Of a stretch of DNA of 64,000 nucleotides, positions 36,745-45,643 are shown piece by piece (within the stretch, counting starts at the first letter, position 1; each line of letters begins with the position of its first letter). The stretch lies in NCBI RefSeq assembly GCF_000720765.1, contig NZ_JODC01000008.1, forward strand, positions 653,365-717,364, written 5' to 3'. Source of the DNA: Streptomyces sp. NRRL S-646. GTDB taxonomy: Bacteria; Actinomycetota; Actinomycetes; Streptomycetales; Streptomycetaceae. The notes below the pieces were generated by a model. The model ran no database searches. It saw only the letters and a list, made by a program, of their open reading frames with translations, and was not told the origin of the DNA. A program made the position numbers and the translations under genes.

Positions 36745-37764
36745 TCAGTCCTGCGGGACGGCCATGGCCGCGGTCTTGATCCCCAGGTCCTTGAGACCCC
36801 AGCGGCCCAGCGCCTGGGCGTACTTGGGGTCCTCGATGATCGACTGGATGGCAGCCTTCACCGCGGGGGTCAGCAGCGAGTCCTTCTTCAGCGCGACGGT
36901 CGCGGGCTTGGTGGCCACCAGGGGCTTGAGGACGTCGAACGTCTTGGCCTGCTGCGCGGCCGCCCACTCGAGCGAGATGAAGTCGTACATCACCGCGTCG
37001 ATCCGCTTGGAGACCAGCTGGGTCAGAGCGTCGTTCACGCTGGGCAGGCTCACCGACTTGATGGCCGGCTTGCCCTTGCTCGTACAGTCCTGCTTGGTCA
37101 GCTGGGGCAGCCACTGCAGCTCCGCGGTGCTGCCGGAGGGGACGGCGACGCGGTGCCCGCACAGCGTGTGAGTGCCCAGCTTCTGCGGGTTGCCGTAGGG
37201 GACGGACACGCCGGTGCCGGAGTTGACGTAGTCCACCATGTCGAGCACCTTCAGCCGGTCGCTGGTGGCGCCCATGGTGGAGGCGGTGAAGTCGTACCGA
37301 TCGGCCTGCAGTCCAGTGATGATGGTGTCGAACTTGACGTTGTTGATCTGGAGTTTCAGGCCGAGCTTGGCGGCGATCAGCCGGGCCATGTCCGGGTTGA
37401 ACCCGATCGGGGTCTTGTTGTCCGATGCCATGAACGTGGTGGGCGGGTACGACAGGTCCATGGCCACCGAGAGCGTGCCCTTGGCCTTCACCGCCGCGGG
37501 CAGCAGCTTCACCGCGTTCTGGTCCGGCTTCACGCCCACCGAGATGTCGTCGGTGTGCTCGGCCGACGCGCCGGACCCCCCACCTTGCGCCGTGCTCTTC
37601 GCCCCCACGTTCTGCCCGATGCCGCTCGCCCCGCACGCGGCAAGCGCGAGGGCCAGAGCGGTCGTGACGATCGGGATGCTCAAGTGTCTGTTGACCTGCA
37701 TGGCGGCAGCCACAGCGCCTGCGGTGCGGCGTACGGTTCTGCGGCCTGTCCGGTTGCTTTCCAT
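36745..37764 (-). CDS. Polar amino-acid ABC transporter substrate-binding lipoprotein
   Basis: A 339-residue family 3 solute-binding protein. An AGGAGG site 7 bases before ATG 37764 fixes the start; a second ATG 21 codons later (MQVNRHLS) gives a shorter signal peptide. The lipobox is LAAC with Cys44. The domain starts at KGTLSVAMDLSYPPTTFM, with NPDMARLIAAKLGLKLQ and ATKPATVALKKDSLLTPAVK. It delivers an amino acid or related amine to the permease. Last gene of the operon's upstream half, 181 bases after the HAD gene. Confidence 0.92.
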   Translation of the reverse strand: MESNRTGRRTVRRTAGAVAAAMQVNRHLSIPIVTTALALALAACGASGIGQNVGAKSTAQGGGSGASAEHTDDISVGVKPDQNAVKLLPAAVKAKGTLSVAMDLSYPPTTFMASDNKTPIGFNPDMARLIAAKLGLKLQINNVKFDTIITGLQADRYDFTASTMGATSDRLKVLDMVDYVNSGTGVSVPYGNPQKLGTHTLCGHRVAVPSGSTAELQWLPQLTKQDCTSKGKPAIKSVSLPSVNDALTQLVSKRIDAVMYDFISLEWAAAQQAKTFDVLKPLVATKPATVALKKDSLLTPAVKAAIQSIIEDPKYAQALGRWGLKDLGIKTAAMAVPQD

Positions 37765-37945
37765 GGCGGTGCCTCCTGGAGAACGCGGGGGATACGGGGA
37801 ATTGGTGATGCGGGGACGACGTGCGGATCGGACGGGGGATGGGACGTCGTCAGTCAGCGGCCGGAAACGCGCAGGGTTCATGGGCGGCCGCGCGAGACCG
37901 GGCGCCTGTCGGGAAGGCGCTGGGTGACTGGGTGTGCGTCGCACG

Positions 37946-38626
37946 TCAGATGCCCAGCATCTGGTTGAGCTCGTTAAGGGACTTGACGGTCACGTAGTCG
38001 TAGCCGTGGGTGACCGGGTCGCAGCCGCGGTCCAGGAGGATGAGGTTGCGGAAGCCCATGTCGTGCATCGGCATCAGGTCGTAGCGGGTGTGCGAGGAGA
38101 CGTGCACGAAGTCCTCGGGGGACGCGTCGAGCTGGTCGAGCATGTACTCGAACGCTGCGTACCGAGGCTTGTAGTAGCCGGCCTGCTCCGCGGTGAAGAC
38201 CGCGTGGAAGTCCGCCCCGAGCCGGGGCACGCTCTCCTCGAGGAAGGCGTCCCCGGCATTGGAGAGGATCACCAGCTTGTAGTTCTCGCCCATCTTCTTC
38301 AGCGGTTCCGGCACATCCGCGTGCGGGCCCCAGCTGCGCACGCCGTCGGCGAACCGCTTGCCGGCGTCCGGCGCGGCCTTCACACCCCACTTGCGGCAGA
38401 CCCCCTCGAAGGCGTCCTGCAGAGTCTGCTCGTAGGGGTAGTACTTGCCAAGGACCGAGTCGTAGCGGTAGCCGCGGAACTCCTTGACGAACTGGTCCCA
38501 GTGCTCGGCCGGGATCTGGTCGCCGACGAGTTCACGCGTGATCGGGGTCATCGGCCACTCGATCAACGTGCCGTAGCAGTCGAACGAGACGTACTTCGGG
38601 CGGAACTGGAACGAGGGAATGGGCAT
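37946..38626 (-). CDS. Haloacid dehalogenase type II-like hydrolase
   Basis: A 226-residue HAD-superfamily protein resembling L-2-haloacid dehalogenases. Motif I is FDCYGTLIEW with Asp16, motif II is VILSNAGDAF, the Lys motif is GYYKPRYAAF and motif IV is VSSHTRYDLMPMHDMGF, where the usual SNAWD is replaced. Homologues include dehalogenases and phosphatases; in an amine catabolic operon a C-N or C-O hydrolytic role is equally possible. GGAG lies just before ATG 38626. Confidence 0.82.
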   Translation of the reverse strand: MPIPSFQFRPKYVSFDCYGTLIEWPMTPITRELVGDQIPAEHWDQFVKEFRGYRYDSVLGKYYPYEQTLQDAFEGVCRKWGVKAAPDAGKRFADGVRSWGPHADVPEPLKKMGENYKLVILSNAGDAFLEESVPRLGADFHAVFTAEQAGYYKPRYAAFEYMLDQLDASPEDFVHVSSHTRYDLMPMHDMGFRNLILLDRGCDPVTHGYDYVTVKSLNELNQMLGI

Positions 38627-38743
38627 GGAAGTACTCCGTCTTCTTGGCTTCGGGGAACTGGGCACGGCCGACTGGCCGCACTTTTTGGGCATGCTCAGGA
38701 CAGAGATGTCGAGGTGGGGGGTGTTGTCGGCGATCGCCGACGG

Positions 38744-39880
38744 TCAGGCGGCGCCGACTCCTGCCGGAGCGAGGAAGTCGATGGGCTGATCAGTGGCGCC
38801 GTCGAGCGCCAGGTCGGCGGCGATCTCTCCCATCGCGGGCGAGAACTTGAAGCCGCTGCCGGAGAACCCGGCCATGACGATGATGTCGTCCTCGCCGGGA
38901 AGATGACCGACGAGCGGGTTTCCGGACTTCGTGTAGCCCTCCATGTAGGCCGACATCCTGATGGGGTCGGGGTTCAGGTCGGGCATGAGTTCACCGATGA
39001 GCTCGCGGAAGATGCCGAGTTCTTCGGGGCGGACCGTACGGTCGAGCCGTTCGGGCTCGGGCACCGGCGCATGGTATTTGAAAGAGAGACCGAGCTTGAC
39101 GGAGATGCCGTCGGGCGACGGGATTCCGAAGCATTCGTGAGGTGTGGCGCGCACAAAGGGAGGGGCACCGCCCGTGAACCAGTCATGGCGGGTGGGCAGG
39201 TGCCAGGAGCAGACCACCCGGCGGACGTCGATGGTCCCGGGCAGGTCCGGGAGCAGGGTGTTGATCCAGGGGCCCACGGTCACCACGGCGGCGTCCACGT
39301 GGTCCATGCCCTGGTCGGTGACGACCTGTACCCCGCCGCCCGCCGCGGGGACGACCTCGCGCACCGTGGTGTAGCGGTGCAGCCGGGCGCCCAGCTCCTC
39401 GGCGCGGGTGGCGGCCGCCTGGATCGACGCCTCGGGCCTGATGATGGCGCCCAGCCGGTCGAGTACGGCGGTGTGTCCGTCCGGGAGACGATGCTGCGGG
39501 TAGCGACGGGCGAGCTCGTCGCGTTCCAGTACCTCGTGATCCAGACGATGCGCGGCGCTGGTGGAGAGCAGGAGGCGCATGGACGGTGAGGCGCTCTCTC
39601 CCATCACGAGGCAACCGCTGCGGCGGCGCAGCGACCGGCCCGTCTCCGCCTCGAGCTGCTCCCACAGCCCGTCCGCGAGCTGCAGCAGTGGAATGTACCC
39701 GGGCTCGCCGAGGTGGGCGGCTCGGTAGATGCGGCTCTCGCCCCCGGCCGCGCCGCGGTCGTGACCCGGTGCGTACCGGTCGTAGCCGATGACCTCGGCT
39801 CCGCGGGCAGCCAGTCGCCACATGGCCTGGCTGCCCATGCTGCCGGCACCGATCACGGCGACGCGCTTCGGGACGCGCAT
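38744..39880 (-). CDS. SolA / sarcosine oxidase-like FAD oxidase
   Basis: A 378-residue flavoprotein of the monomeric sarcosine oxidase / N-methyltryptophan oxidase family. The FAD motif is VAVIGAGSMGSQA (Gly11, 13, 16) and the C-terminal part contains MAGFSGSGFKFSPAMGE, a hallmark of the group. The cysteine that links FAD covalently in these enzymes is Glu314 here (MEGYTKSG). It starts at ATG 39880 and is divergent from pucR. It would oxidise an N-methyl or cyclic secondary amine (inference). First gene of the operon that runs down to 30933. Confidence 0.86.
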   Translation of the reverse strand: MRVPKRVAVIGAGSMGSQAMWRLAARGAEVIGYDRYAPGHDRGAAGGESRIYRAAHLGEPGYIPLLQLADGLWEQLEAETGRSLRRRSGCLVMGESASPSMRLLLSTSAAHRLDHEVLERDELARRYPQHRLPDGHTAVLDRLGAIIRPEASIQAAATRAEELGARLHRYTTVREVVPAAGGGVQVVTDQGMDHVDAAVVTVGPWINTLLPDLPGTIDVRRVVCSWHLPTRHDWFTGGAPPFVRATPHECFGIPSPDGISVKLGLSFKYHAPVPEPERLDRTVRPEELGIFRELIGELMPDLNPDPIRMSAYMEGYTKSGNPLVGHLPGEDDIIVMAGFSGSGFKFSPAMGEIAADLALDGATDQPIDFLAPAGVGAA

Positions 39881-40159
39881 GAGGTCGCTCCTCTCGATGG
39901 GGTGGTCTGGGTGGCAGTCGGGCTCCAGCACGAAGAGGACACCGTGCGGACCCTTCCGGTTCGAATCCCGCTGGGGATGGCGTTTACTGTCCGCCCGTAG
40001 GAACCCGCAGGTCAACCCACACTCTGTTCCGCCTAGTGGCCTTCTCGAGACGGTTTGTCACTGCGGACAGCCGGGCTGCACCAATGCCGGTCCCACTCTT
40101 GTCACGATGAGTGGCCGATGCGAAGGTGAGCCCGATTCCCTCGGACGAAAGCACCCCCG
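39881..40159. promoter_or_regulatory. Divergent promoter region, solA-like / pucR
   Basis: This 279-base gap separates divergent solA-like and pucR genes and should hold both promoters and a PucR site. No clear palindrome was found by eye. A TTCGAATCCC stretch near 39960 resembles a tRNA T-arm but has no other tRNA part around it. Confidence 0.4.
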
Positions 40160-41782
40160 ATGCCGCCCAGACGTCACACACCCGGGCACTTCCCCACGCT
40201 CAGCGAGGTACTGCGCTTGCCCGTGCTCGCCGAAGGGATGCCGCGCGTGCTGGCCGGCGAGTCACAACTGGACAGCCCGGTGCGCTGGGTGCATGTCACC
40301 GAGCTGCTCAACCCCGCGGACTTCCTGGAGGGCGGCGAGCTGGTACTGACGACCGGCATGCCGCATCCCGAGAACGCCTCCGAGCTGCGCGGCTACGTCG
40401 ACCAGCTCGCCGACGTCGGCGCGGCCGGCCTGATCGTGGAACTCGGTTACCGGTACCAGAAGGTGCCCCACGAGCTGGTGGCGGCGTGCCGTGCCCGTGA
40501 TGTGCCGCTGGTCGAGCTGGCCCGTGGCGTCCGGTTCATCGACGTCACGCAGACAGTGCACGCGCTCATCCTCGACGCCCAGGGAGCCCTGCTGCGCCGT
40601 GGGCGGGACATCCAGGACATCTTCACCGCCCTGACGCTGCGGGGAGCGGACCCCGAGGAATTGGTGCGCACCACCGCGGAGCTCACCGGAGCCCCCGTGG
40701 TGCTGGAGGATCTCACCCACCGGGTCCTGATGTGCGAGCTGCTCGGCCGGCCGTACGAGCCGGTGGTGTCGGCCTGGTCGCGGCGTTCGCGGACCGCCCC
40801 GACGCCGGAGAGGATCACGCCGAGCGGCCCGGAGGGGTGGCTGATCGCGCCGGTGCAGGACCACCATGGGCCGTGGGGGCGGCTGGTCCTGCTGGAGGGC
40901 CGGCTCAAGGCCGAACCGGACCCGGAACACGTCCTGGTGCTGGAGCGTGCGGCAGTCGCGCTGACCATGGCGCGCCTGGCCGGGCAGGCCTGGTGGGAGC
41001 GCCGGGCTCACCGCTCCGTACTGCGGGACCTGTACGAACGGCGTTTCCGCTCCCCGGCGGACGCGCGCGCCCGCGCCGAGGCACTGGGGCTCCCGGCCTT
41101 CGGGCACCGGCTCTTCGCCGTGGTCATCCGCCACCCACACACCGGCACGGAGGGCGAGCACGTCGACGAACGGATCGCGAAGGCGCTGACGCAGACTGGC
41201 GTCCGTGCCCTGGTCGGCGAGACGGCTCCGGGTCGCATCGGCGTACTGATGGCACTGGCACAGGCGAGCGCCTGGCAGCCGGTCGCCGAGCGGATCGGCC
41301 GTCTGGCCCGGGAGGAGCTCGGACCGCAGGCCGTCGTCGCCGTCGGCCCCGGGGTGACCGACCTTGCCGGGATCGCCCGGTCGTGGCAGGAGGCGGAGCA
41401 GACGGCTGAGGCCATCACACCGGCCTCCTCGGAGCGGTGGTTCTACGTCCCCGCCGACGTCCGGCTGCCGGAGTTGCTGGGCGTCCTGCGGAAGGACACC
41501 CGTCTTCAGCGGTACGCGGAACGGCAACTGACCCGCCTCATCGAGCACGACGACCGCAACGGTGGCGATCTGCTCCCGGCACTGCGCGCCTATCTGGCGG
41601 CGGCGGGGAACAAGTCGGTCGCGGCGAAACGCGCCGGCATGTCCCGGCAGGCGTACTACCAGCGCCTCCACACCATCGAACGGCTCCTCGGCTGCGACCT
41701 GGAATCAGGTCTGCAGCGCACGTCCCTGCACGTCGCGGTGCTGGTCCTGGACGGGCGAGAAGCAGATGTGCCCGGCGCATGA
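40160..41782 (+). CDS. PucR-family transcriptional regulator
   Basis: A 540-residue regulator with an N-terminal PucR ligand domain (FPTLSEVLRLPVLAEGMPRV, RWVHVTELLNPADFLEGGEL and VLTTGM at residues about 10-70) and a C-terminal helix-turn-helix (AYLAAAGNKSVAAKRAGMSR, QAYYQRLHTIERLLG). Members sense purine or amine catabolites and activate divergent operons. Given its place it probably controls the amine catabolic operon. The protein is the usual length of the family. Confidence 0.92.
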   Translation: MPPRRHTPGHFPTLSEVLRLPVLAEGMPRVLAGESQLDSPVRWVHVTELLNPADFLEGGELVLTTGMPHPENASELRGYVDQLADVGAAGLIVELGYRYQKVPHELVAACRARDVPLVELARGVRFIDVTQTVHALILDAQGALLRRGRDIQDIFTALTLRGADPEELVRTTAELTGAPVVLEDLTHRVLMCELLGRPYEPVVSAWSRRSRTAPTPERITPSGPEGWLIAPVQDHHGPWGRLVLLEGRLKAEPDPEHVLVLERAAVALTMARLAGQAWWERRAHRSVLRDLYERRFRSPADARARAEALGLPAFGHRLFAVVIRHPHTGTEGEHVDERIAKALTQTGVRALVGETAPGRIGVLMALAQASAWQPVAERIGRLAREELGPQAVVAVGPGVTDLAGIARSWQEAEQTAEAITPASSERWFYVPADVRLPELLGVLRKDTRLQRYAERQLTRLIEHDDRNGGDLLPALRAYLAAAGNKSVAAKRAGMSRQAYYQRLHTIERLLGCDLESGLQRTSLHVAVLVLDGREADVPGA

Positions 41783-41950
41783 CGGGCACGTCGGCCGTCA
41801 CACCGAGTACCTCAATACGTGCGGCCTCGGACGCGACCAGGTCGACCACTACCTCACCGCCCTCCTAAAGCGGGGCTCAGTTGCGTCACTGCGGCTGTAT
41901 GAACGCAGTGAGCACCGCCGGCACCCAGGCCAGGAGTCGAACCGTCGACC

Positions 41951-42493
41951 TCAGTCGAGGTCTGCCCATGGCCCGCTGGCTTCCTCCTTCGAGATCCACA
42001 GCTGAGGCTGACTCGCGCGGCAGTACTCCTGTGCCTCGTCGTCCCATGGGAACCGGCCGTCCTTATCTGGCCAGAACAGCTGCATGATCGGAAGTGGGGG
42101 CGCCTGGTAGAAGTCGATCCCGGCGCCGAAGAAGTCGCGGTACCAACTCGGATGCACGGGCCGGACAGTCACCGAGTAGCCGTTCAAAATGTCGTCACGC
42201 ACTTGGTCGGGTTCCAGCGGGCGACCGTTGCGGATCTCTTCCCCTGCGACATTGAGGATGGGCATCATCGTGTCGACTCGCAGGCCGAAGACGCAGACCT
42301 CAGGGCTGCGCAAGGTGTGCCACAGGCCTATGGAGTAGGCCCAGTCCGCCGGTGCGTCACCACCGGCGCCGACACCCATCACGTGCCAGCCGAAGTCAGT
42401 CACGCTCGCGGCTATGCGGCCATCGCGTTCCTCCCAGGCCGGGCCACCCGTAGGAGGCGCGCACAGGAGACAGAAGCAAGAGGAGTCATCCAC
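41951..42493 (-). CDS. DUF4262 protein
   Basis: A 180-residue protein of the DUF4262 family: WAYSIGLWHTLRSPEVCVFG and DFGWHVMGV are the diagnostic regions. It begins with a Cys-rich DDSSCFCLLC. Function unknown; such proteins often occur in mobile or conflict-prone loci. Probably soluble. Confidence 0.78.
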   Translation of the reverse strand: MDDSSCFCLLCAPPTGGPAWEERDGRIAASVTDFGWHVMGVGAGGDAPADWAYSIGLWHTLRSPEVCVFGLRVDTMMPILNVAGEEIRNGRPLEPDQVRDDILNGYSVTVRPVHPSWYRDFFGAGIDFYQAPPLPIMQLFWPDKDGRFPWDDEAQEYCRASQPQLWISKEEASGPWADLD

Positions 42494-42668
42494 ACGAGGA
42501 GGTTACGGCGGTCCTGATCACGCCCAGCGCGGGGCCGTCCCTGGGCCGTCCGACGTCCCCCCGAGGCCACTTGACGACGACCGACAGTGACAGTCGATCT
42601 ACAGACATCAGCTGTGAACGCCCAGGTCACAGCCCCCGCCCATACGGGTTATCAGCCAAGCCTGGACC

Positions 42669-43289
42669 TCAGGCAAGGTGGGGTGGTTCTTGCTCTCGAC
42701 GCGCCCTGCCCCAAAGAGCCCGTCGAGGCTGAGGCACCGAGATGGTCATCCGTGGAGGCTCTGGCTCCAACAACCGCCGCCACGGGAGATCAGGTACGTC
42801 CGGCATGTGGCTGGTGGACTTGCGGCGCCACTCAAGCAGAGCGTTGACGACGTCTTCCAGATACGACGTTGTGTCTTTGAGCATGACATCAGCATCCACG
42901 CCGGCTACAGCTGTTGAGTCGTCACCTGCCTGGCACCGCAGCACCCGAAGAGCGTCGTACACCATGTTGTACATCTCGGCCACGGCCCGGAGGAGATGCA
43001 CTTCTGACAATGCGGCGTTGCGCACGACGCAAACGTCACCGAACTCGTCGGCGGCCTTCCATAACGCCCTCCAGTCGCCCCGCTCCCCGCCCCACGGTGG
43101 TGGGGTGAGAACGTATTCCAGCTCTAGCAGCGCTCGCGCGATGTCCTCCGCGGCTTGATAAGCAAGTTGTTCTCTCGCGATCTTTCGCTCATGCCACCGT
43201 GTGGCGTAGAACGTGCCCACTGCCAGCACGCCAGAGAGGGCAGAACCCAGCAGCGCTGATCCACTTCCATCCCAGAAGGCCCCCGCCAT
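42669..43289 (-). CDS. Hypothetical protein with N-terminal membrane helix
   Basis: About 206 residues from ATG 43289 (GGAG ribosome site upstream). A hydrophobic segment near the start (ALLGSALSGVLAVGTFYATR) anchors it, and the rest is helical with many Glu/Arg residues (ERKIAREQLAYQAAEDIARA), suggesting a coiled coil facing the cytosol. No family is recognised. Weakly similar in design to the hypothetical protein at 60652. Confidence 0.6.
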   Translation of the reverse strand: MAGAFWDGSGSALLGSALSGVLAVGTFYATRWHERKIAREQLAYQAAEDIARALLELEYVLTPPPWGGERGDWRALWKAADEFGDVCVVRNAALSEVHLLRAVAEMYNMVYDALRVLRCQAGDDSTAVAGVDADVMLKDTTSYLEDVVNALLEWRRKSTSHMPDVPDLPWRRLLEPEPPRMTISVPQPRRALWGRARREQEPPHLA

Positions 43290-43511
43290 CTCCAAGTTCC
43301 CTCCCCAGCGCCGGAAGCAGGCACCCAGCGTGGCCACAATCGCCGGGAGACGACCAGTGGACCACCTGTGGAGCAGCAATCGGCAGTCGTCGTGCCAGAC
43401 CCGTGCCAGATCGTGCGGGGAACCACGGGGAACACCAGGGACCAGGTCAGGGGCCGACTGACCGTCGATCACCCTCCGCCGCAGGTCAACCTGGCATACA
43501 GACGTAGATCA

Positions 43512-43532
43512 CCTCAGCTTCCCAAGCTGAGG
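43512..43532. other. Hairpin resembling a tRNA-Gly(CCC) anticodon arm
   Basis: Perfect 9-base-pair stem CCTCAGCTT/AAGCTGAGG with loop CCC, followed by GTG. The core CAGCTTCCCAAGCTGAGGGT matches a tRNA-Gly(CCC) anticodon arm plus variable loop, but no D-arm, T-arm or acceptor stem can be drawn. Either a degraded attachment site or an ordinary terminator between the minus-strand genes at 43289 and 43651. Confidence 0.35.
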
Positions 43533-43650
43533 GTGCAGCGGTGATCAATCCCTTCCGATTGGCTCTACAAGGTGAAGAGTGTTCGGCAGGCTAACCCGGT
43601 CGTTGATCATTACCAAGTACCGGTCCTTGAATCGCATGGCTGACACCGCA

Positions 43651-44895
43651 TCATGGTCCGTCCCCCTCCATGGTCCCGCCGTTCAACTTCATCACGGTGC
43701 ACACGACGACATGCGTGCCCGACTTCCAGGGCCCCTCGCTAGTCCAGGAGCCGGATTTGTAAACCGACGGGTCGAAGCCGTAGTCGTTCGGCGGCACGTC
43801 CTTCGCACACGCTGCGTCCGACTTCGTACGGGCCTCCGTGAGTGTGACGTCCTTGCCCAGCCGGATGAAGCCGAGCACCTGCTCGTCGTGCGCGCCGGAG
43901 CAGGAGACTAGGCGCGCATCCCGGTTGGAACGGGCCTGCAAGCAGTCCCCCTTCTGCATATTCGCCGTATCGGTGAAGGCCGAACCGAGCGTCCGGTAGC
44001 TGCCGATCGGTCCGTACAGGGGTCCGTGAGCGCCGAGCACCAAGCAAGCGACGCGCTGGCCGGCCTCCTCGAAGCTTGCGCGGTTCGGTACGACGGCATA
44101 GCTACGGACGTCCGCCAACTTGTCTCGGATCTCCCGGGTGCGTGCTTCACACTGCCCGGCTCCTTGTGATCGCGCCTCAGCTGCGGTCGCGGCCTCAATG
44201 GTCGCCACGACCTGGCCGTCAGGTGCTTGATCACGGCACGTGGGGTCCACGACGATCTTCGGCGTACCTTGGAAACGGTCCGTCCCCGGCCAGTCGATGA
44301 CGACGCAGTCGCCGTCCTGATACGGATTGGAGATCGGGATGACCGACCCGTACGGCGTCGAGTCTCGGTCGCCGCCGTCTTGGTGTCCTACGGCGAACCA
44401 AACGCCTCCGAGCGTTAGCACCACGCCGAGTGCACCTACGATCGCGGGCTGCATGAAACGGGATACCCGCCACGGACGAAGTCGATCGGGATTGTGGTCA
44501 GGCGAGCGTTCGGAACTGTTGCGTAAGTGCTCCACGATTTCGGCGTCGTTGCACAGAACGTCCGAGGTGGGCGGACGTCCCAGAAGGTAGGGCACCAGAG
44601 GAGGTTCGTCGTGGTCTGCCTCCTCTGCGGGGGTGATCTCTGAATACCTGTCGGAGCGGACAACAGCCTTCACTGAGCGGGCCTCGGTCATGGGTCGTGC
44701 TTCTGATTCAGGCGCGCTGTCTTGCACTCTGTCCTGGGCAACGGGGTAGTCCAGGGAGACCCCCAACAGGCCCGCCGCCACGCGGCGACGCAAAGGAAAC
44801 TGCTCGAAATACAGTGCGGGGATCGGAGTTGCGGGGTTCCGGTCCGGCACTCCAAGGAGCATCATCAGCACTCGCCGCTGCAAGCCCTTCATCAT
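43651..44895 (-). CDS. Membrane-anchored protein with septum-formation-like extracellular part
   Basis: A 414-residue protein with one membrane helix near residue 180 (IVGALGVVLTLGGVWFAVG). The N-terminal 175 residues are cytosolic and unusual (VLMMLLGVPDRNPATPIPAL near the start, acidic later). The outer part has a repeated Cys-containing design, for instance GDCVVIDWPG and GDCLQARSNRDARLVSCSGA with HDEQVLGFI, as in septum-formation or DUF4333-like proteins of actinobacteria. It overlaps the upstream gene by ATGA at 44892-44895, so the two are coupled. Confidence 0.6.
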   Translation of the reverse strand: MMKGLQRRVLMMLLGVPDRNPATPIPALYFEQFPLRRRVAAGLLGVSLDYPVAQDRVQDSAPESEARPMTEARSVKAVVRSDRYSEITPAEEADHDEPPLVPYLLGRPPTSDVLCNDAEIVEHLRNSSERSPDHNPDRLRPWRVSRFMQPAIVGALGVVLTLGGVWFAVGHQDGGDRDSTPYGSVIPISNPYQDGDCVVIDWPGTDRFQGTPKIVVDPTCRDQAPDGQVVATIEAATAAEARSQGAGQCEARTREIRDKLADVRSYAVVPNRASFEEAGQRVACLVLGAHGPLYGPIGSYRTLGSAFTDTANMQKGDCLQARSNRDARLVSCSGAHDEQVLGFIRLGKDVTLTEARTKSDAACAKDVPPNDYGFDPSVYKSGSWTSEGPWKSGTHVVVCTVMKLNGGTMEGDGP

Positions 44896-45314
44896 TGACC
44901 GCCTGTGGGGCCAGCCGCTTCGAGAGCCGTCTCGCCCTGGGGGGCACTGCCACTCGCGGGCGCGGAGACCGGAGGGCCGACCACGAGACGGGCCACTTGA
45001 GGGGCTGCGCCCAACTGGGCCAGCACGGCCGGCGCACAGACGCCAAGTGCCACAGCCGCGTATACGCCGCTGATCTGACCGCTGGTACCGAAGAGCAGGG
45101 CCGCGCTGGCTCCGATGGCAGCGCGCAGGATGGCGAGGCACACGTGGGCTGTCGTGTCCAGATACTGCCGTAAGGGTGGGGGTTTTGTGCGGCGTCGGCC
45201 GCTTGCGGTGCGCCGTGCTGCCTGCCATTCCGCACATCCGCGGAACACGGCCAGCAGTTCAACGCTCAGGCCCCCTCCAGCACCAAACAAGCCGAATTGC
45301 CACCAGCTCATCAT
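44892..45314 (-). CDS. Small three-helix membrane protein
   Basis: About 140 residues from ATG 45314 (an ATG 8 codons upstream is also possible). Helices: WWQFGLFGAGGGLSVELLAV, LAILRAAIGASAALLFGT and YAAVALGVCAPAVLAQLGAA, with a basic cytosolic loop between the first two. The tail is Pro/Ala-rich. I know no name for this family. Coupled to the following gene by ATGA, so the two may form one membrane complex. Confidence 0.6.
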   Translation of the reverse strand: MMSWWQFGLFGAGGGLSVELLAVFRGCAEWQAARRTASGRRRTKPPPLRQYLDTTAHVCLAILRAAIGASAALLFGTSGQISGVYAAVALGVCAPAVLAQLGAAPQVARLVVGPPVSAPASGSAPQGETALEAAGPTGGQ

Positions 45315-45643
45315 GCCCCCCGCTACTGACAGGTACACAGGTGGCCAACGTGGGTTGCCGATACCCGTCCCTTGGTCGCTTGACCCACCGACAGACTTGA
45401 CCTACCACTCCATTGTGACCTAGGGCACATCCCGGTATGGGTGATTTGAAGGAACTGTTGACGGCACCCTCGAGCGGACCTCAAACCCTGCCCGGCCGTC
45501 TCAGTTTCCGTCTCATTCAGCGACGTTCACCCAGGGCTGCCCTTGTCTCGGTGGTCGACCGCCCATGAACCCAGGTGAACGCTCTCGAACGGCACCCATC
45601 GCCCTGCCAACACAGTTGGAAAGCGTGTGGGCGCCGTGGACCG
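45315..45643. other. No gene; promoter of the membrane pair
   Basis: Upstream of the minus-strand pair at 45314. A mildly AT-richer part (45390-45460) includes a GTGACCTAGGGCACA stretch. No reliable promoter was identified. Confidence 0.4.

Noticed and set aside
39950..39975. T-arm-like GGTTCGAATCCCGC near 39960
   Set aside because: No anticodon arm, acceptor stem or CCA around it; judged to be chance.
41783..41950. Open plus-strand continuation after pucR (HTEYLNTCGLGRDQVDHYLT)
   Set aside because: It looks protein-like, but no family, start or end could be supported.
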